Below are positions 23,071-25,585 of a DNA stretch of 25,585 nucleotides, in pieces. Each line of letters starts with the position of its first letter. Within the stretch, counting starts at the first letter, position 1. Below the pieces are notes generated by a model. It searched no databases. It saw only the letters and a list, made by a program, of their open reading frames with translations, and had not been told where the DNA came from. A program made the position numbers and the translations under genes. The stretch comes from Prevotellamassilia sp. (GTDB lineage Bacteria; Bacteroidota; Bacteroidia; Bacteroidales; Bacteroidaceae). The stretch lies in the NCBI GenBank assembly GCA_009775705.1, contig VSQE01000033.1, positions 1 through 25,585 of the forward strand, given 5' to 3'.

Positions 23071-25497
23071 ATGAAAGTACTGAAATTCGGCGGTTCGTCC
23101 GTAGGAACGCCCGCCAGCATCCGAAACGTAAAAAACATAGCCGAAAGGACGGGCTGTCCCACCGTGGTGGTGGTATCTGCACTGGGTGGTGTCACCGACA
23201 CGCTCATCGCCGTATCGGCACAAGCCGCCGCGGGCGACAATTCCTACCGCAGCACCGTTGACGGACTGCACGACCGCCACCGCCACATGATAGATGAGGT
23301 GATTCCCGCCGAACGGCGCGACAACCTGAACCGCCGTATCGACGAACTGATGGCGGAACTGCACAGCATCCTGCACGGCGTGTTCCTCATCCACGAGCTG
23401 ACCCCGAAGACCGCCGACGCTATCGTGGCCTACGGAGAAAGACTCTCGTCGCTGATATGCAGCGAACTCATCGAGGACGGACGGCACTTCGATTCCCGCT
23501 CCCTGATCAAGACGCGGAAACAGGACAACAAGCACCTGACGGATTTCGAGACTACCAACCGCCTCGTCCGCGAGGCCCTGGCAGCCACCGATGGCGTGGC
23601 CGTACTGGGCGGCTTCATCTCGTCGGACCTGGACACGGGCGTGACGACCAATCTGGGACGCGGCGGATCGGACTATACGGCCGCCATCATCGCGGCGGCA
23701 CTGGATGCCGAAGCACTGGAGATATGGACCGATGTGGACGGCTTCATGACGGCCGACCCGCGCGTCATCCCCTCGGCCTACACCATCGCACAACTCACCT
23801 ACGAGGAGGCGATGGAGCTGTGCAACTTCGGCGCCAAAGTGGTCTATCCCCCCACCATCTATCCCGTCTGCGTGAAGGACATCCCCATCTACGTAAAAAA
23901 CACCTTTAACCCCTCGGCAAAGGGTACTGTGATCAGCCGCCGCACGGAGGTGTCGGACCGCCCCATCCGGGGTATCTCGTCGGTGAACGACATGAGCATG
24001 GTCACCGTCTCGGGTCCTTCGATGGTGGGAGTGGTCGGCGTGAACCGCCGCATCTTCGGCACTCTGACCACCGGCGGAGTAAGCGTCTTTATGGTGGCAC
24101 AGACCTCATCGGAAACCAGCACTTCGCTCTGCGTCACTCCTGAGGACGGACCGCGGGCCTGCCGGTTGCTGGACGCGGAATTTGCCAAAGAGATGAAGGA
24201 CGGGGCTATGAACGCTACCCAACTGAGCGAAGGACTGGCCGCCGTAGCCATCGTGGGCGAACGGATGAAGCACACGCCCGGCATCGCCGGAAAGCTGTTC
24301 AGCGTCCTGGGACGCAACGGCATCAGCGTCTGCGCGCTGGCACAGGGTGCTCTGGAGATGAACATCTCCTTCGTCATTGACCACGGACAACTGCGCAAGG
24401 CCCTCAGCGTATTGCACGACAGCTTCTTCCTCAGCGAATATCAGGAACTGAACCTGTTTCTCTGCGGAACAGGCACCGTGGGAAATTGTCTGCTCGAACA
24501 GATTGCCGCCCAGCGCGAACCGCTCATGAAAGAACGCCGGCTAAAAATAAACCTCGTAGGGGTGAGCGGACGCTCCGCCGCCGCCTTCGACCGGAACGGC
24601 ATCGACCCCGCCCATTACCGCGAAGCGATGAAGACGGGAGGTTCCGGAGGCATCGGACGCATGACGGAAGAAATAGAGCGGATGAACATCTTCAACTCCG
24701 TCTTTGTGGACTGCACCGCCAGCGAAGAGGTGGCCGCCACCTACGGACAGTTGCTCCGGCGCAACGTGTCGGTCGTAGCGGCCAACAAGATTGCCGCCTC
24801 GTCTCCGTATGACAACTATCTGGACCTGAAGCATACCGCCCGCCAGCGGGGTGTGAAATATCTCTTCGAGACGAACGTGGGCGCAGGACTTCCCATCATC
24901 AACACCATCAACGACCTCATCAACTCGGGCGACCGCATCCTGTGCATTGAGGCCGTGCTGAGCGGAACGCTCAACTACGTGTTCAACATGCTCAGCGAGG
25001 AGATCCCGCTGAGCCGCGCCGTACGCATGGCACTCGAAAACGGCTACAGCGAACCTGACCCGCGAACCGACCTCTCGGGCAAGGATGTCATCCGCAAGCT
25101 GACCATTCTGGCCCGCGAAAGCGGCTACCGCGTCGAGACGGCCGACATCGAACAAGAACTGTTCATCCCCGAAGAACTGTTCCGAGACAGTCTGGAGAAT
25201 TTCTGGAAACGACTGCCCGAACTGGACGGACACTTCGAGGCGGAACGCCAACGGCTCGTGAACGAGAACAAGCGCTGGCGTTTTGTGGCCCGATGGGCAG
25301 ACGGAAACGGCAGCACGGGACTGCGCGAAATAGAACAGGGACACCCCTTCTACGATCTGGAAGGGTCGAACAACATCATTCTGCTCACCACCGAACGCTA
25401 CCGGGAATACCCCATGCTGATACAGGGCTACGGCGCCGGTGCCGCCGTGACCGCCGCCGGCGTGTTTGCCGACATCATGCGCGTGGCCAACGTGTAA
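23071..25497 (+). CDS. thrA: Bifunctional aspartokinase / homoserine dehydrogenase
   Basis: Catalyses the first and third steps from aspartate to threonine and methionine. The N-terminal kinase begins KFGGSSVGT (residues 5-13) and has GGFISSDLDTGVTTNLGRGGSDYTA-type substrate loop segments and EIWTDVDG near 230. Two ACT domains (about 305-460: VTVSGPSMVGVVGV and VAIVGERMKHTPGI) are the likely threonine feedback site. The dehydrogenase starts with the Rossmann motif GTGTVGN (466-472), followed by VAANKIAAS, FETNVGAGLP, SGTLNYVF and GYSEPDPRTDLSGKD with the catalytic Asp/Lys. The length, 808 residues, is close to the 820 of E. coli ThrA. The frame is intact and a terminator follows. No thrB or thrC lies in the window; they may be just downstream. 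Confidence 0.96.
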   Translation: MKVLKFGGSSVGTPASIRNVKNIAERTGCPTVVVVSALGGVTDTLIAVSAQAAAGDNSYRSTVDGLHDRHRHMIDEVIPAERRDNLNRRIDELMAELHSILHGVFLIHELTPKTADAIVAYGERLSSLICSELIEDGRHFDSRSLIKTRKQDNKHLTDFETTNRLVREALAATDGVAVLGGFISSDLDTGVTTNLGRGGSDYTAAIIAAALDAEALEIWTDVDGFMTADPRVIPSAYTIAQLTYEEAMELCNFGAKVVYPPTIYPVCVKDIPIYVKNTFNPSAKGTVISRRTEVSDRPIRGISSVNDMSMVTVSGPSMVGVVGVNRRIFGTLTTGGVSVFMVAQTSSETSTSLCVTPEDGPRACRLLDAEFAKEMKDGAMNATQLSEGLAAVAIVGERMKHTPGIAGKLFSVLGRNGISVCALAQGALEMNISFVIDHGQLRKALSVLHDSFFLSEYQELNLFLCGTGTVGNCLLEQIAAQREPLMKERRLKINLVGVSGRSAAAFDRNGIDPAHYREAMKTGGSGGIGRMTEEIERMNIFNSVFVDCTASEEVAATYGQLLRRNVSVVAANKIAASSPYDNYLDLKHTARQRGVKYLFETNVGAGLPIINTINDLINSGDRILCIEAVLSGTLNYVFNMLSEEIPLSRAVRMALENGYSEPDPRTDLSGKDVIRKLTILARESGYRVETADIEQELFIPEELFRDSLENFWKRLPELDGHFEAERQRLVNENKRWRFVARWADGNGSTGLREIEQGHPFYDLEGSNNIILLTTERYREYPMLIQGYGAGAAVTAAGVFADIMRVANV

Positions 25498-25509
25498 GAT
25501 ACCCAAATA

Positions 25510-25545
25510 AAAGAGGCTGTGTCCAAATAGGCGCAGCCTCTTTTT
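25510..25545 (+). terminator. Terminator after thrA
   Basis: AAAGAGGCTG (25510-25519) pairs with CAGCCTCTTT (25534-25543), extended inwards by a G-U and a G-C pair, and the T-run continues to 25545. It suggests that thrA ends its transcript here. Confidence 0.85.
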
Positions 25546-25585
25546 ATAAGCTGCTGTAAAACATAAAACAAAGCCCTGACTTTCG

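Noticed and set aside
1..25585. CRISPR arrays, rRNA or tRNA genes
   Set aside because: No regularly spaced repeats with spacers and no rRNA or tRNA-like sequences were seen on reading both strands.

Overview
The window looks like Bacteroidales DNA (Bacteroides-like gut bacterium). The promoters carry the Bacteroidetes -7 element TAnnTTTG, Shine-Dalgarno sequences are weak, and the metabolic genes are of Bacteroidetes type. The chromosomal genes are unusually GC-rich for Bacteroides, so I do not name a genus. Positions 1 to about 12367 are the right-hand part of a prophage; the rest is ordinary chromosome, with every gene on the + strand.

Prophage: a baseplate-J-like gene, two small tail/baseplate genes and a 2440-residue tail protein form one tightly packed block (101-9619). 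The giant tail protein has N-terminal coiled coils, a LamG-like domain, a CotH-kinase-like region and leucine-rich-like repeats. It ends in a C-type-lectin-like tip whose last codons look like the variable repeat of a diversity-generating retroelement (DGR), but no template repeat or reverse transcriptase lies in the window. A DUF4376-like gene follows, then an intergenic region that I read as a new structured RNA gene on the - strand (about 10205-10320). Next come a Mor-like regulator, a thymidylate-synthase-fold protein with the Asp that marks dCMP hydroxymethylases, and a translationally coupled D12-class adenine methylase. This right-end order resembles the late regulator plus mom modification operon of phage Mu. 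Three repeats of a CGTTTCGTTTTTC-like motif just beyond, followed by a CA dinucleotide, look like transposase sites at the right end. The overall design recalls the Mu-like, DGR-bearing Hankyphage group of Bacteroides.

Junction (12186-12844): stacked terminators, the putative phage end, a - strand promoter followed almost at once by a terminator, and the promoter of the first chromosomal operon with an overlapping palindrome.

Chromosome: an aconitase - isocitrate dehydrogenase - citrate synthase operon makes 2-oxoglutarate from oxaloacetate and acetyl-CoA; the dehydrogenase has residues of the NAD+ type. It is followed by uracil phosphoribosyltransferase, a GT14 glycosyltransferase, a nucleoside kinase with a threonyl-tRNA-synthetase-like N-terminus, an exported GHL10/DUF187 glycoside-hydrolase-like protein and bifunctional aspartokinase/homoserine dehydrogenase, with clear terminators between several units.
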